Numbered from the stretch's first letter, positions 6,801 to 13,681 are shown. The stretch is DNA of 14,676 nucleotides from an uncultured Alistipes sp. (GCA_937880705.1 CALGRZ010000132.1:1-14676), one strand, 5' to 3'. Program-made: numbers and translations. The notes: generated by a model from the sequence alone, not told the origin.

Positions 6801-6900
6801 AAGTTCCTTTTCGTTGCTTCGCCTCGGTAGAGTGAGTCTACCCCCTCTGCGCTCGGCTTAATCGCAACGCTATACTCGCCCTCAAAATACTCACATACTT
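6801..6900 (+). repeat. Foldback insert and third, truncated repeat copy
   Basis: After copy 2 a 72-bp segment (6801-6872) intervenes before the repeat core resumes at 6873 (TACTCGCCCTCAAAATACTC), which soon diverges. The insert has outer inverted ends CGTTGC (6812-6817) and GCAACG (6864-6869) and an inner hairpin GGTAGA (6826-6831) / TCTACC (6837-6842). It looks like a small palindromic element next to or within the repeat array. Confidence 0.65.
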
Positions 6901-6912
6901 CGCAAAAGATAA

Positions 6913-6937
6913 GTGGTGACCCCGCTCGGGTCACCAC
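6913..6937. terminator. Bidirectional terminator between lipoprotein operon and phoA-like gene
   Basis: GTGGTGACCC (6913-6922) pairs perfectly with GGGTCACCAC (6928-6937) over a 5-base loop. It is followed by TATATTTTATATT on the plus strand and TTATCTTTTG on the minus strand. It starts 12 bases past the end of the minus-strand phosphatase gene. Confidence 0.8.
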
Positions 6938-6949
6938 CTATATTTTATA

Positions 6950-8032
6950 TTACCTGGTAATCAGCTCCTTGAGCCGTTGGCCCAACTCCGAGTTCTCCAT
7001 TATGCCGTTTATATGCTCGGCACCCGTGCCATAGAGGTATATGGGTACCATCTCGGCCGAGTGTCCGTCCGTGGCAAAGCGGTACTCTACGCCCTGCTCC
7101 GAGAGGTTGAAGTCGGCATTCGAGCTGACGATGCCCATAGCACCGGTGTCGTGGTCGGCAGTGACCACAACCAGCGTGCCCGGCCTCTTCGAGGCATACT
7201 CCACGGCAACCTCCACAGCATCCATAAAGCCCCTCATCTCCAGCTGCATGGCGCGCGCATCGTTGCCGTGTCCCATGCCGTCAATGAGCGAGCCCTCGAC
7301 CATCAGCACAAAGCCGTTGTCCTGGTCGCGAAGGTCCATAAGGCGCAGGGCCTCGGCTGTGGCACGGGCGAGGTAGTCACCCGAGTCGGCACCCATATCC
7401 CAGTCGGCAACAAGGGCCATGACGCGCTGCGAGCCATCCTCCATAGAGAGGGCATCGAGGCTGCGTACAAGGCCAAAGCCATGCTCGTTGAGCACGCGGT
7501 GTACATCCTCATCGCTGCCATACACCTCGCGGAAGGGCGCCATGCCGCCACCGATGGCCACATCGAGGTGGCTTGCTGTGAGCTGGCGTGTGATAAGCGG
7601 TGTGTCGTGGCGCGTGATGCTATGGGCATAGAAGGCACCCGGCGTGGCGTGTTGCAGGTAGGTGGTGGCGACAATACCCGTGGCCATGCCCTGTCTCGAG
7701 GCGAGGGCCGTGAGCGACTCCAGAGGCTCACCCTCGGTGGTAACGCCGAGGTAGGTGTTGTTGGTCTTATGGCCCGTAGCGAGGGCTGTGCCCGAGGCTG
7801 CCGAGTCGGTGACGCGGTTGTCGAGCGACCAGGTACGTTGCAGTGCGATATTCTCTGCGCGGTCGAAGATGGTACCCTCGTAGTGGCTCTCGAGCTGCAT
7901 CATTGCTACGGGGGCGAGGCCCATGCCGTCGCCGATAAGCAGGATGATGTTCTTCACCTCCTGGGCACCGGCCGTGAGGAGCGAAGCAAAGACAAAATAT
8001 GCTAAAAGGGCCAATTTTCTCATCATTGACAA
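6950..8032 (-). CDS. Alkaline phosphatase (PhoA superfamily), exported
   Basis: Hydrolyses phosphate monoesters outside the cytoplasm, probably in the periplasm. Of 360 aa, residues 1-23 are a Sec signal peptide ending ...LLTAGA before QEV; there is no lipobox cysteine. Catalytic motifs are complete: D35 in GDGMG (metal), nucleophile S77 in DSAASGT, E246 and D251/H255 in VEGSLIDGMGHGND, D293-H294 in TADHDTGAM, and H324 in DGHSAEM. At the position of E. coli D153 there is H128 (QHATPG), and at that of K328 there is G252, a substitution pattern seen in many non-enteric alkaline phosphatases with altered magnesium-site chemistry. It is shorter than E. coli PhoA (~470), lacking insert loops. Divergent from ung with shared promoter DNA; single gene, ending at a hairpin terminator. 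Confidence 0.9.
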   Translation of the reverse strand: MSMMRKLALLAYFVFASLLTAGAQEVKNIILLIGDGMGLAPVAMMQLESHYEGTIFDRAENIALQRTWSLDNRVTDSAASGTALATGHKTNNTYLGVTTEGEPLESLTALASRQGMATGIVATTYLQHATPGAFYAHSITRHDTPLITRQLTASHLDVAIGGGMAPFREVYGSDEDVHRVLNEHGFGLVRSLDALSMEDGSQRVMALVADWDMGADSGDYLARATAEALRLMDLRDQDNGFVLMVEGSLIDGMGHGNDARAMQLEMRGFMDAVEVAVEYASKRPGTLVVVTADHDTGAMGIVSSNADFNLSEQGVEYRFATDGHSAEMVPIYLYGTGAEHINGIMENSELGQRLKELITR

Positions 8033-8049
8033 AATTTAATGGTAAACAT

Positions 8050-8082
8050 ATTGGCAAAAATAGAGAAAAATTAGTAGCTTTG
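8050..8082 (+). promoter_or_regulatory. Promoter of ung, superimposed on the phosphatase promoter
   Basis: TAGCTTTG (8075-8082) is a perfect -7 TAnnTTTG element; ATTG at 8050-8053, 21 bases upstream, is an acceptable -33. Expected start near 8,089. The palindrome GCTTTGCAAAGC (8077-8088) supplies both the ung -7 and the -33 of the opposite gene. Confidence 0.65.
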
Positions 8083-8086
8083 CAAA
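8055..8086 (-). promoter_or_regulatory. Promoter of the alkaline phosphatase gene
   Basis: On the minus strand TTTG (8086-8083), a 20-base spacer, then TATTTTTG (8062-8055) fits the Bacteroidetes -33/-7 consensus. Expected transcript start is near 8,048, giving a leader of about 15 bases. No PHO-box-like repeat was recognised. Confidence 0.7.
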
Positions 8087-8131
8087 GCAAACAGTAAAAA
8101 TTTATCCCACCCCCAAGGTGATAGTTTGGTC

Positions 8132-8797
8132 ATGGCAGATGTACGAATAGCACAGGATTGGAAGGCGTTGCTCGCCGATGAGTTCTCGAAGCCCTACTTC
8201 GAGGAGCTTATCACCTTTGTTAAGGGTGAGTATGCCGCGGGCGAGGTATATCCCCGCGGGCGTGATATCTTCCGTGCCTTCGACAAGTGCCCCTTCGACA
8301 AGCTCAAGGTTGTCATCATCGGTCAGGATCCCTACCATGGCCCCGGCCAGGCCAACGGCCTCTGCTTCTCGGTTGCGGAGGGTGTGCCCTTCCCGCCCTC
8401 GTTGCAGAATATCCTGCGCGAGGTGCGCGACGACACGGGTGCCGAGCTGCCACAGTCGGGAGAGCTCGACCGCTGGGCCGAGCAGGGTGTGTTGCTGCTC
8501 AACGCCGTGCTCACGGTGCGTGCACACCAGGCGGCCTCGCATGCGGGACGTGGCTGGGAGCGTTTCACGGATGCTGTGGTGCGTGTCATCGCCGAGCGTA
8601 AGCAGGGTGTGGTCTATATGTTGTGGGGTAACTACGCACAGCGCAAGGGTGCCATTGCCGACCCCTCGCAGAACCTTATCCTGCGTGCCGTGCACCCCTC
8701 GCCACTATCGGCATATAGGGGCTTCTTCGGTTGCAAGCACTTCTCGGCGGCTAACGACTACCTCGTGGCGCGAGGCTGTGAACCCATTGTTTGGTAA
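8132..8797 (+). CDS. ung: Uracil-DNA glycosylase, family 1
   Basis: Excises uracil from DNA to start base-excision repair in the cytoplasm. At 221 aa it has normal length. The water-activating loop GQDPYHG is at 64-70 (catalytic D66), followed by the uracil-pocket sequence GLCFSV. LLNAVLTVRAHQAASHAGRGW matches the family's LLN.VLTV...SH...GW segment, and HPSPLSAYRGFFG (from H188) is the minor-groove leucine loop with its catalytic histidine. I start at ATG 8132 (MADVRIAQDW) instead of an in-frame TTG at 8126, because the promoter and family N-terminus both fit. A small membrane protein gene follows after 20 bases and probably shares the transcript. Confidence 0.95.
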   Translation: MADVRIAQDWKALLADEFSKPYFEELITFVKGEYAAGEVYPRGRDIFRAFDKCPFDKLKVVIIGQDPYHGPGQANGLCFSVAEGVPFPPSLQNILREVRDDTGAELPQSGELDRWAEQGVLLLNAVLTVRAHQAASHAGRGWERFTDAVVRVIAERKQGVVYMLWGNYAQRKGAIADPSQNLILRAVHPSPLSAYRGFFGCKHFSAANDYLVARGCEPIVW

Positions 8798-8817
8798 GTT
8801 TGAAAACCCGGTTGAAA

Positions 8818-9042
8818 ATGATTAACCATTACAGATTAATTCGAGCGATACTCTTTATTGTCTTCATCATAGGCTTCCCCTACATGCTCTGGTGTGCAGG
8901 TACGGGCTCTATTATTTGGGCCGGGTTGTTGGCCGTTGTCGATGTTGTCGCCTTCATAGGCATCATCACCACGTCGCGTGCCATACGTTTTATCAAGCAG
9001 ATGGACGGCACGAAGGTGGGCGATGATGTGAAGCCCGTGTAG
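8818..9042 (+). CDS. Small two-helix membrane protein, unknown function
   Basis: 74 aa starting at ATG 8818 (MINHYRLIRAIL). Two hydrophobic segments are visible: about residues 8-27 (IRAILFIVFIIGFPYMLWCA) and 30-50 (IIWAGLLAVVDVVAFIGIITT), followed by a basic, then acidic cytoplasmic-type tail (SRAIRFIKQMDGTKVGDDVKPV). Positive charges sit before helix 1 and after helix 2, which suggests an N-in/C-in hairpin. No named family recognised. It lies 20 bases after ung and ends at a strong hairpin, so probably ung's operon partner by position only. Confidence 0.7.
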   Translation: MINHYRLIRAILFIVFIIGFPYMLWCAGTGSIIWAGLLAVVDVVAFIGIITTSRAIRFIKQMDGTKVGDDVKPV

Positions 9043-9070
9043 CGCGCAGGGCGAGAAGATATAAAAGATA

Positions 9071-9120
9071 AGATGCAGACCGGCATAGCAACAGCTACCA
9101 AGGTCTGCATCTCTGTTTTA
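9071..9120. terminator. Bidirectional terminator between convergent genes
   Basis: AGATGCAGACC (9071-9081) pairs perfectly with GGTCTGCATCT (9102-9112) over a 20-base loop; CTGTTTTAAG follows on the plus strand and TTATCTTTTATA on the minus strand. It separates the ung transcript from the convergent 129-aa gene. Confidence 0.75.
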
Positions 9121-9507
9121 AGCCTCGAGCTTAATCTCTATGTTGTCGCCCGACCACTGGTTTATCATGTAGCGGTGGAGGTGTACCTGCTCGTGGCCAT
9201 GGTGTATGCTAACCTTCAGCTCGAAGGGCGCGCACTCCTCGACACGTCGTGCTGTGGGTATGGTGTTGGGCACTACATATATATATAATATAAGTGAGTC
9301 GCCCGCCTTGCTGCATAGCGATAGCTTGCGCTCGATGTCGTAGCCCTCGGGCATCGCCGTGAGGTTGGCACCCACGGGGGCAATGTCGTCTATGAGCTTG
9401 AGGTACTCCACACGCTCACCCTCGGCCTTCACCTCACCGGCAAGGGCGAGGTTGTAACGCCAGAACTCGGCAAAATCAGACTCGATGGTTATGGTATAAG
9501 GTTGCAT
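9118..9507 (-). CDS. Conserved-looking hypothetical protein, 129 aa
   Basis: I do not recognise this family. The protein is soluble (no signal peptide or membrane segment), begins MQPYTITIESDFAEFWRYNL and is rich in beta-type segments (SLILYIYVVP, PFELKVSIHH). A histidine-rich stretch, HHGHEQVHLHRY, lies at about 102-113 and could bind metal, but there is no proof. Coding is supported by GC-rich third positions, lack of a competing frame and proper spacing: the stop overlaps the tail of a bidirectional terminator and the start faces an AT-rich divergent promoter region shared with yceD. A TATTTTTG -7-like element on the minus strand (9556-9549) lies about 42 bases upstream, without a clear -33 partner. 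Confidence 0.7.
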   Translation of the reverse strand: MQPYTITIESDFAEFWRYNLALAGEVKAEGERVEYLKLIDDIAPVGANLTAMPEGYDIERKLSLCSKAGDSLILYIYVVPNTIPTARRVEECAPFELKVSIHHGHEQVHLHRYMINQWSGDNIEIKLEA

Positions 9508-9563
9508 GTTTTGAAAAATTATTGAGGTTTTTCTCTAAAACTTTGCTACAAAAATAGTAATAA

Positions 9564-9595
9564 TTTGCAGATTTTGGTTTTTTGTTGTAAATTTG
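9564..9595 (+). promoter_or_regulatory. Promoter of the yceD-rpmF-plsX cluster
   Basis: TTTG (9564-9567), a 20-base spacer, then TAAATTTG (9588-9595) fits the Bacteroidetes consensus. Predicted start near 9,602, about 12 bases before ATG 9614, so the leader is very short. Confidence 0.75.
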
Positions 9596-9613
9596 CAGAC
9601 TAATTGTGCTGAA

Positions 9614-10174
9614 ATGGAGCAGATTACGTTGTATCAGATAGCCTATAAAGGGCTGAAGAACGGAAGCTATGACTTTGATTTTCAGGTAGATGACGCCCTG
9701 TTCGAGGCGTATGACCGCGTGGAGATCAAGGGTGGTGACTGCCGTGCCCATGTTGCAATGAAGCGCAGCGACTCGATGTTGGAGCTTCATGTGACTATCG
9801 ACGGCGAGGTGATCTGCGAGTGTGACCGCTGTCTGGAGGATTGCCCCATCGCCATCGACTATGAGGGCGAGCTGGTGGTAAAGTTCTCCGACGAGATCGA
9901 CGACTACGACGGTGAGGTGATGTGGATATCACCCTCGATGGATAGCGTGGACCTCACGCAGTATATCTACGAGAGCATCGTCTTGTCGTTGCCCTACCGT
10001 CGAGTACACGACGAGGGTGGATGCAACCCCGAGATGCTCACCTCGTTCAGTGTGATCAGCGAGGAGGAGCTTGCAGACATTGAGGCTCGCGCCGAGGATG
10101 ATGTGCACGGCATGGACGATGCCAACCGCGCGATACTCGAGGCCCTGAAGCAGCAGATGGACGGCACAAAGTAG
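9614..10174 (+). CDS. yceD: YceD / DUF177 family protein
   Basis: 186 aa. DUF177 proteins sit upstream of rpmF across bacteria and are implicated in 23S rRNA processing or 50S assembly in E. coli and plants; the biochemical role is not fixed. The family cysteine signature is visible as CECDRCLEDC at 68-77, in the middle of a beta-rich domain, followed by an acidic stretch and VDLTQYIYESIVLSLPYRRVH, which matches the family's D(L/I)...I.E.L.L.LP motif. The C-terminus is acidic and ends in a helical LKQQMDGTK tail. I start at ATG 9614 rather than in-frame TTG 9593, since the latter lies inside the -7 element. rpmF follows after 89 bases. Confidence 0.85.
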   Translation: MEQITLYQIAYKGLKNGSYDFDFQVDDALFEAYDRVEIKGGDCRAHVAMKRSDSMLELHVTIDGEVICECDRCLEDCPIAIDYEGELVVKFSDEIDDYDGEVMWISPSMDSVDLTQYIYESIVLSLPYRRVHDEGGCNPEMLTSFSVISEEELADIEARAEDDVHGMDDANRAILEALKQQMDGTK

Positions 10175-10263
10175 AGTGATAAAGCAGGTTTGCAACAGCG
10201 GCTTATCCGTCAGGTCGTTGTACAAACAAAAAGAAACATAAAACTTAAAAATTATATTGTAAG

Positions 10264-10446
10264 ATGGCACATCCTAAACACAAAGTCTCGTCTACACGCC
10301 GAGACAAGAGAAGAACTCACTACAAGGCAGTAGTTCCCACTGTAGTAACTTGCTCAAACTGCGGTTCAGCAGTACTCTACCACCGCGTATGCCCCGAGTG
10401 CGGCTTCTATCGCGGTAAGCTCGCTATCGAGAAGAAGGCAGAGTAA
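10264..10446 (+). CDS. rpmF: 50S ribosomal protein L32
   Basis: 60 aa, normal length for L32. It begins MAHPKHKVSSTRRDKRRTHYKA, the basic rRNA-binding arm, and has a complete zinc ribbon with C30, C33, C43 and C46 (CSNC...CPEC), so it is the zinc-binding form. The codons are noticeably less G+C-rich at third positions than in neighbouring genes, as expected of a highly expressed gene. It lies between yceD and plsX, the classic arrangement, but a strong hairpin follows it at once. Confidence 0.95.
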   Translation: MAHPKHKVSSTRRDKRRTHYKAVVPTVVTCSNCGSAVLYHRVCPECGFYRGKLAIEKKAE

Positions 10447-10459
10447 TTTTCGAGTAGTT

Positions 10460-10505
10460 AAATTGAGCACACCGCATTAGTGGTTGTGCTCAATTTGTTT
10501 TATTA
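10460..10505 (+). terminator. Terminator or attenuator between rpmF and plsX
   Basis: AAATTGAGCAC (10460-10470) pairs with GTGCTCAATTT (10486-10496), extended inward by ACC/GGT, and is followed by GTTTTATTAT. It begins 13 bases after rpmF. A second hairpin, CGCACC (10510-10515) with GGTGCG (10526-10531), lies 18 bases before the plsX ATG. plsX therefore depends on read-through or an unseen promoter. Confidence 0.7.
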
Positions 10506-10548
10506 TCACCGCACCGGCATGTCGTGGTGCGCTAAACAATTCAGGAAT

Positions 10549-11577
10549 ATGATCAGAATCGGTATTGATGCTATGGGTGGCGACTTTGCCCCCGAGGTAG
10601 CTATCGAGGGTGCTGTGCGTGCGTTGAAGCTTATCGACAAGGATAGCCGTATCGTGCTCTTTGGCGATCAGAACCGTATCGTGGAGCTTATCAATAGGCA
10701 TAACGCCAAGGTCGAGGATTTCGATATCGTGGCAACTACCGAGGTAATCGAGATGGGTGACCATCCGGCCAAGGCCTTTGTCGCAAAGAGGGACTCGAGC
10801 ATCTCGGTCGGCTTCCGCTATCTTGCCGAGGGTAAGATAGATGGCTTTGCAAGTGCCGGCTCGACGGGTGCTATGATGGTTGGCTCTATGCAGGTTATCA
10901 AGCCTGTTGAGGGTGTCATACGCCCTGTGCTTGCCACGCTCATACCCACCATCTCGTCAGAGAAGGGTGTGCAACGCTCTGTGCTGATGGACGTGGGCCT
11001 CAACGTAGATGCCAAGCCCGAGGTCTTGGCGCAGTATGGTCTGCTCGGCTCTATATATGCAAAGTCGGCACTCGGCCTCGAGAAACCTCGTGTTGCGGTG
11101 CTCAACATCGGCGAGGAGGAGGGCAAGGGCAATGTCCAGGCCAAGGCTACCTACGACCTTATGAAGGCCGACACGCGCTTCAACTTTGTGGGTAATGTCG
11201 AGGCATCATATATCTTTACCGATAAGATTGCCGATGTGGTGGTTGCCGATGCCTTTGTGGGCAACAGCCTTCTGAAGATGGGCGAGGCTCTCTACCGCAT
11301 CAACCACCGTCTGGGTGGTAAGATACCGAGCCTACGAAAGATGCTGCGCCCGCTGTTGGGCCGCATCGTGCCCAAGCTCTACTGGCAGCAGGACTTCTGG
11401 GATGCCATGAATGCCGAGAGCATCGGCGGTGTGCAGGTTATGGGTGTCAACGCCCCTGTGATGATTGGCCACGGCAGCTCATCACCACGCGCCATCTGCT
11501 CGATGATTCTCTCCATGGAGCGAGATATCAAGAGTAACTTCCCCGAACACCTGCGCCAAGCACTCAAGGAGGCGTAA
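10549..11577 (+). CDS. plsX: Phosphate acyltransferase PlsX
   Basis: Converts acyl-ACP and phosphate to acyl-phosphate, the donor used by PlsY for the first acylation of glycerol-3-phosphate in phospholipid synthesis; a peripheral membrane enzyme. From ATG 10549 it is 342 aa, in the family range. Visible signatures: IGIDAMGGDFAP at the N-terminus, SAGSTGAMM near 102-110, DVGLNVDAKPE, LNIGEEEGKG, DAFVGNSLLKMGE and the C-terminal GVNAPVMIGHGSSSPRAI. The start gives the standard N-terminus; the longer in-frame option from GTG 10480 runs through the rpmF terminator and is rejected. The usual partner fabH does not follow. The last 17 bases are repeated twice downstream. Confidence 0.95.
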   Translation: MIRIGIDAMGGDFAPEVAIEGAVRALKLIDKDSRIVLFGDQNRIVELINRHNAKVEDFDIVATTEVIEMGDHPAKAFVAKRDSSISVGFRYLAEGKIDGFASAGSTGAMMVGSMQVIKPVEGVIRPVLATLIPTISSEKGVQRSVLMDVGLNVDAKPEVLAQYGLLGSIYAKSALGLEKPRVAVLNIGEEEGKGNVQAKATYDLMKADTRFNFVGNVEASYIFTDKIADVVVADAFVGNSLLKMGEALYRINHRLGGKIPSLRKMLRPLLGRIVPKLYWQQDFWDAMNAESIGGVQVMGVNAPVMIGHGSSSPRAICSMILSMERDIKSNFPEHLRQALKEA

Positions 11578-11660
11578 CAGTTAGGGGGGGAGCAGATAAG
11601 AGGGTGTAACACTCCACGAGGCGTAGCAGATAGGGGGGTGTAACACTCAAGGAGGCGTAA
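11561..11660 (+). repeat. Tandem duplication of the plsX 3' end
   Basis: CACTCAAGGAGGCGTAA, the final codons and stop of plsX (11561-11577), recurs exactly at 11644-11660, with a variant CACTCCACGAGGCGTAG at 11610-11626. The spacers contain G-runs (TTAGGGGGGG, ATAGGGGGG) and GTGTAA. Spacing is 49 then 34 bases. Non-coding beyond the plsX stop. Confidence 0.8.
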
Positions 11661-11667
11661 GATTGAT

Positions 11668-11697
11668 AAAAAGGCTAACCCGTGGGTTAGCCTTTTT
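11668..11697. terminator. Bidirectional terminator between plsX and the LRR lipoprotein gene
   Basis: AAAAAGGCTAACC (11668-11680) pairs with GGTTAGCCTTTTT (11685-11697) over a 4-base loop, giving a T-run on both strands. It serves convergent plsX (plus) and the minus-strand gene whose stop is 8 bases away. Confidence 0.9.
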
Positions 11698-11704
11698 TGT
11701 CTAT

Positions 11705-13558
11705 TTACTCCAGTGGTCGGAGGTAGTCGGCGTAGGTGCTCCAAGCGGCATCGCACCTGTATGCCTCGAGGCTCTCCGTGGGAACATATACTCCAACCAT
11801 CTCGCCACAGCCATCGAAGATGTTGAGTTCAGGGAGTTGGGGTGGCTCAACCGAGTGCAGCTCCAAGCGCGTAAGTGATGGACAATAGGCAAAGGCACTG
11901 CCTTGTATCTGCTTCAGGTGCTCGTTACGCACTACGGCACGCTCCAAGGAGTAGCAATAGGCGAATGCCGACTGGTTGACATGTGTAACCGTGGCGGGCA
12001 GATCAATCTCCGTAAGGCTCGTGCACCCCTCAAATGCAAAGTCGCCCACGGTCTTCAACCTCGATGGGAGCACAACGCTCTCCAAGCTCTCGCAACCTTG
12101 AAAGAGACCACTGCAAAGCTCGGTAATGCCCTCCGGGATATTTACCTCACGCAACAACGCGCAACCAAAGAGGGCGTTTGCGCCAAGCACCTCGAGTGAC
12201 TCGGGTAGCGTTACCCGCCTAAGGTTGGGGCAGTCGCCAAGGCAGTTGTCGCCCATAGAGGTTACCCCCTCGGGGATATCAATCTCGGTAAAGGCGTGGC
12301 AACTCATAAAGGCGTACCCATCTATCGACCTTAACCCATCGGGAAGCGTAATATCGGGAAGAAGAGTACAGCCACAGAAGGCGTAGCACTCGACAGCCTC
12401 CAACTTTGAGGGGATATTTAGCTCTTGGAGGGAGATACACCCAAAGAGTGTACTATTTTGGATCGAGGTGATATTATCCGATAGGCGCACCCTCACCAAG
12501 GCCTTGCACTCCTCGAAGCAGAGCGCACCCAGCGAGGTGACGCTATCCGACATCGTAACACTTCGAAGCTCGTCGCACCATCGAAATGCGCCATCGCCAA
12601 CTACCTGAACGCCATCGGGAATGACAATATCGGTCAGCGACACGCACTCGGCAAATGCCGAGGCACCAATGGTGCGTAGTGAACTGGGAAGCGTAACATC
12701 TTCAAGGAGGAGGCATTGGTAGAATGTCGCATCGCCAATACTCTCCACCGTATCTGGCAGAGTAATCGACTTTAGATTATTAAAATAGGCGAGATAGAAG
12801 GCCTGATCACGAATTGCCGTCACACTGTCGTCAAACTCGATAACTCCTCCGCTATCGAGATATAAGTTGTTGGTAATCGCTGCATTAAAGGCACCGTCGG
12901 CAGGTTCGAAGATATTGCCGTCGGTGGTGGTGTAGCGAATGATGTTTGTGTCGCTGGGCTGGTGCACGGTGAAGCGTAGCTCCATCGTAGGCTCCTCTAC
13001 GGAGCGTACCACGACCGTCGCCTCACGGCTGCGGCCCGTGGTGTTGGCCGCCACCTCCACCTCGGCCCGATGCTTGCCCAGGGCCCTTGTGTCGCCCATG
13101 AGCCACTCCTCGGCCTCCGCGGGGATCACAATCTCACAGTCGACATTCGTCTGGTAGTTAAACACCACACGACCACCCTCGGGCATCACCCAGTGAGTGC
13201 TCTTATTGTCGGTCGTAAGGTCGGGCAACATCCTCTGCGAGATGCGCAGCTGCTGCACGGCAGAGCCACTGCGGAAGGTGTAGGTTATGCTACGGTCGTT
13301 GTCGGCCCTCTCGGCACGAAACTGAACAACCTCGCCCGAGGCACTGCCCTGCCCGCTCTTTGTCGAGGGCTCGCACCACGACGTGTAGCCGGTCATCTCC
13401 CAGGGTGCGTTGCTCATAACGCGCACCTCGACCTCGCCACCCTCGGAGGCTATCTCGACTTCGTATCTGTCGAGTGATAGTTGTGGCGCAGCGTTATCTC
13501 TGTTGCACGCCGCAAGAAGCATCGTAATAAGTGTGATAATCAGCCAAAGAGGTCTCAT
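11705..13558 (-). CDS. BACON-BACON-LRR (BspA-type) lipoprotein
   Basis: 617 aa predicted lipoprotein. Signal peptide MRPLWLIITLITMLLAAC with lipid cysteine C18. Two BACON-like domains follow (about 27-108, ending LRISQRM; about 113-201, ending RFTVHQPS). From about residue 238 to 575 come some 14 leucine-rich repeats of the BspA/LRR_5 type with a near-constant 23-residue period (for example TLPSSLRTIGASAFAECVSLTDI has the pattern xLPxxxxxIgxxAFxxCxxLxxI). The C-terminal cap VYVPTESLEAYRCDAAWSTYAD is typical of this family. BspA-like proteins mediate binding to host matrix, other bacteria or polymers; the ligand here is unknown. Cysteine is regularly placed in each repeat. A single gene with its own promoter and a shared terminator. 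Confidence 0.9.
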   Translation of the reverse strand: MRPLWLIITLITMLLAACNRDNAAPQLSLDRYEVEIASEGGEVEVRVMSNAPWEMTGYTSWCEPSTKSGQGSASGEVVQFRAERADNDRSITYTFRSGSAVQQLRISQRMLPDLTTDNKSTHWVMPEGGRVVFNYQTNVDCEIVIPAEAEEWLMGDTRALGKHRAEVEVAANTTGRSREATVVVRSVEEPTMELRFTVHQPSDTNIIRYTTTDGNIFEPADGAFNAAITNNLYLDSGGVIEFDDSVTAIRDQAFYLAYFNNLKSITLPDTVESIGDATFYQCLLLEDVTLPSSLRTIGASAFAECVSLTDIVIPDGVQVVGDGAFRWCDELRSVTMSDSVTSLGALCFEECKALVRVRLSDNITSIQNSTLFGCISLQELNIPSKLEAVECYAFCGCTLLPDITLPDGLRSIDGYAFMSCHAFTEIDIPEGVTSMGDNCLGDCPNLRRVTLPESLEVLGANALFGCALLREVNIPEGITELCSGLFQGCESLESVVLPSRLKTVGDFAFEGCTSLTEIDLPATVTHVNQSAFAYCYSLERAVVRNEHLKQIQGSAFAYCPSLTRLELHSVEPPQLPELNIFDGCGEMVGVYVPTESLEAYRCDAAWSTYADYLRPLE

Positions 13559-13582
13559 AAGCCGTGGGGTATTAACTTAATA

Positions 13583-13590
13583 CAAAGATA
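13583..13590 (-). promoter_or_regulatory. Likely -7 element of the LRR lipoprotein gene
   Basis: On the minus strand TATCTTTG (13590-13583) fits TAnnTTTG and lies 25 bases before the start codon. No clear TTTG is found 19-21 bases upstream, so only half of the promoter is convincing. Confidence 0.5.
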
Positions 13591-13640
13591 GCAAAATAAT
13601 CTTAACGTCGTAGCGGTGCCGAGGACTTTTTATGCCCCCC

Positions 13641-13681
13641 AAAAAAAACAGAACGGGGATGACCGAATGGCCATCCCCGTT
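13641..13681 (-). terminator. Rho-independent terminator of gdhA
   Basis: On the minus strand AACGGGGATG (13681-13672) and CATCCCCGTT (13661-13652) form a 10-bp perfect stem, with a short inner CC/GG pairing, followed by CTG and eight T's (13648-13641). It lies about 40 bases past the gdhA stop. Confidence 0.9.

Noticed and set aside
6541..6900. CRISPR-like appearance of repeated units
   Set aside because: Units are 114 bp, abut directly with no unique spacers, and no cas gene is in the window.
6977..8005. 342-codon plus-strand frame opposite the alkaline phosphatase
   Set aside because: The minus strand has all catalytic phosphatase motifs; the opposite frame is a by-product of GC-rich third positions and has no recognisable domain.
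9549..9556. Promoter for the 129-aa minus-strand gene
   Set aside because: TATTTTTG fits a -7 box, but no TTTG lies 19-21 bases upstream, so I did not list it as a separate feature.
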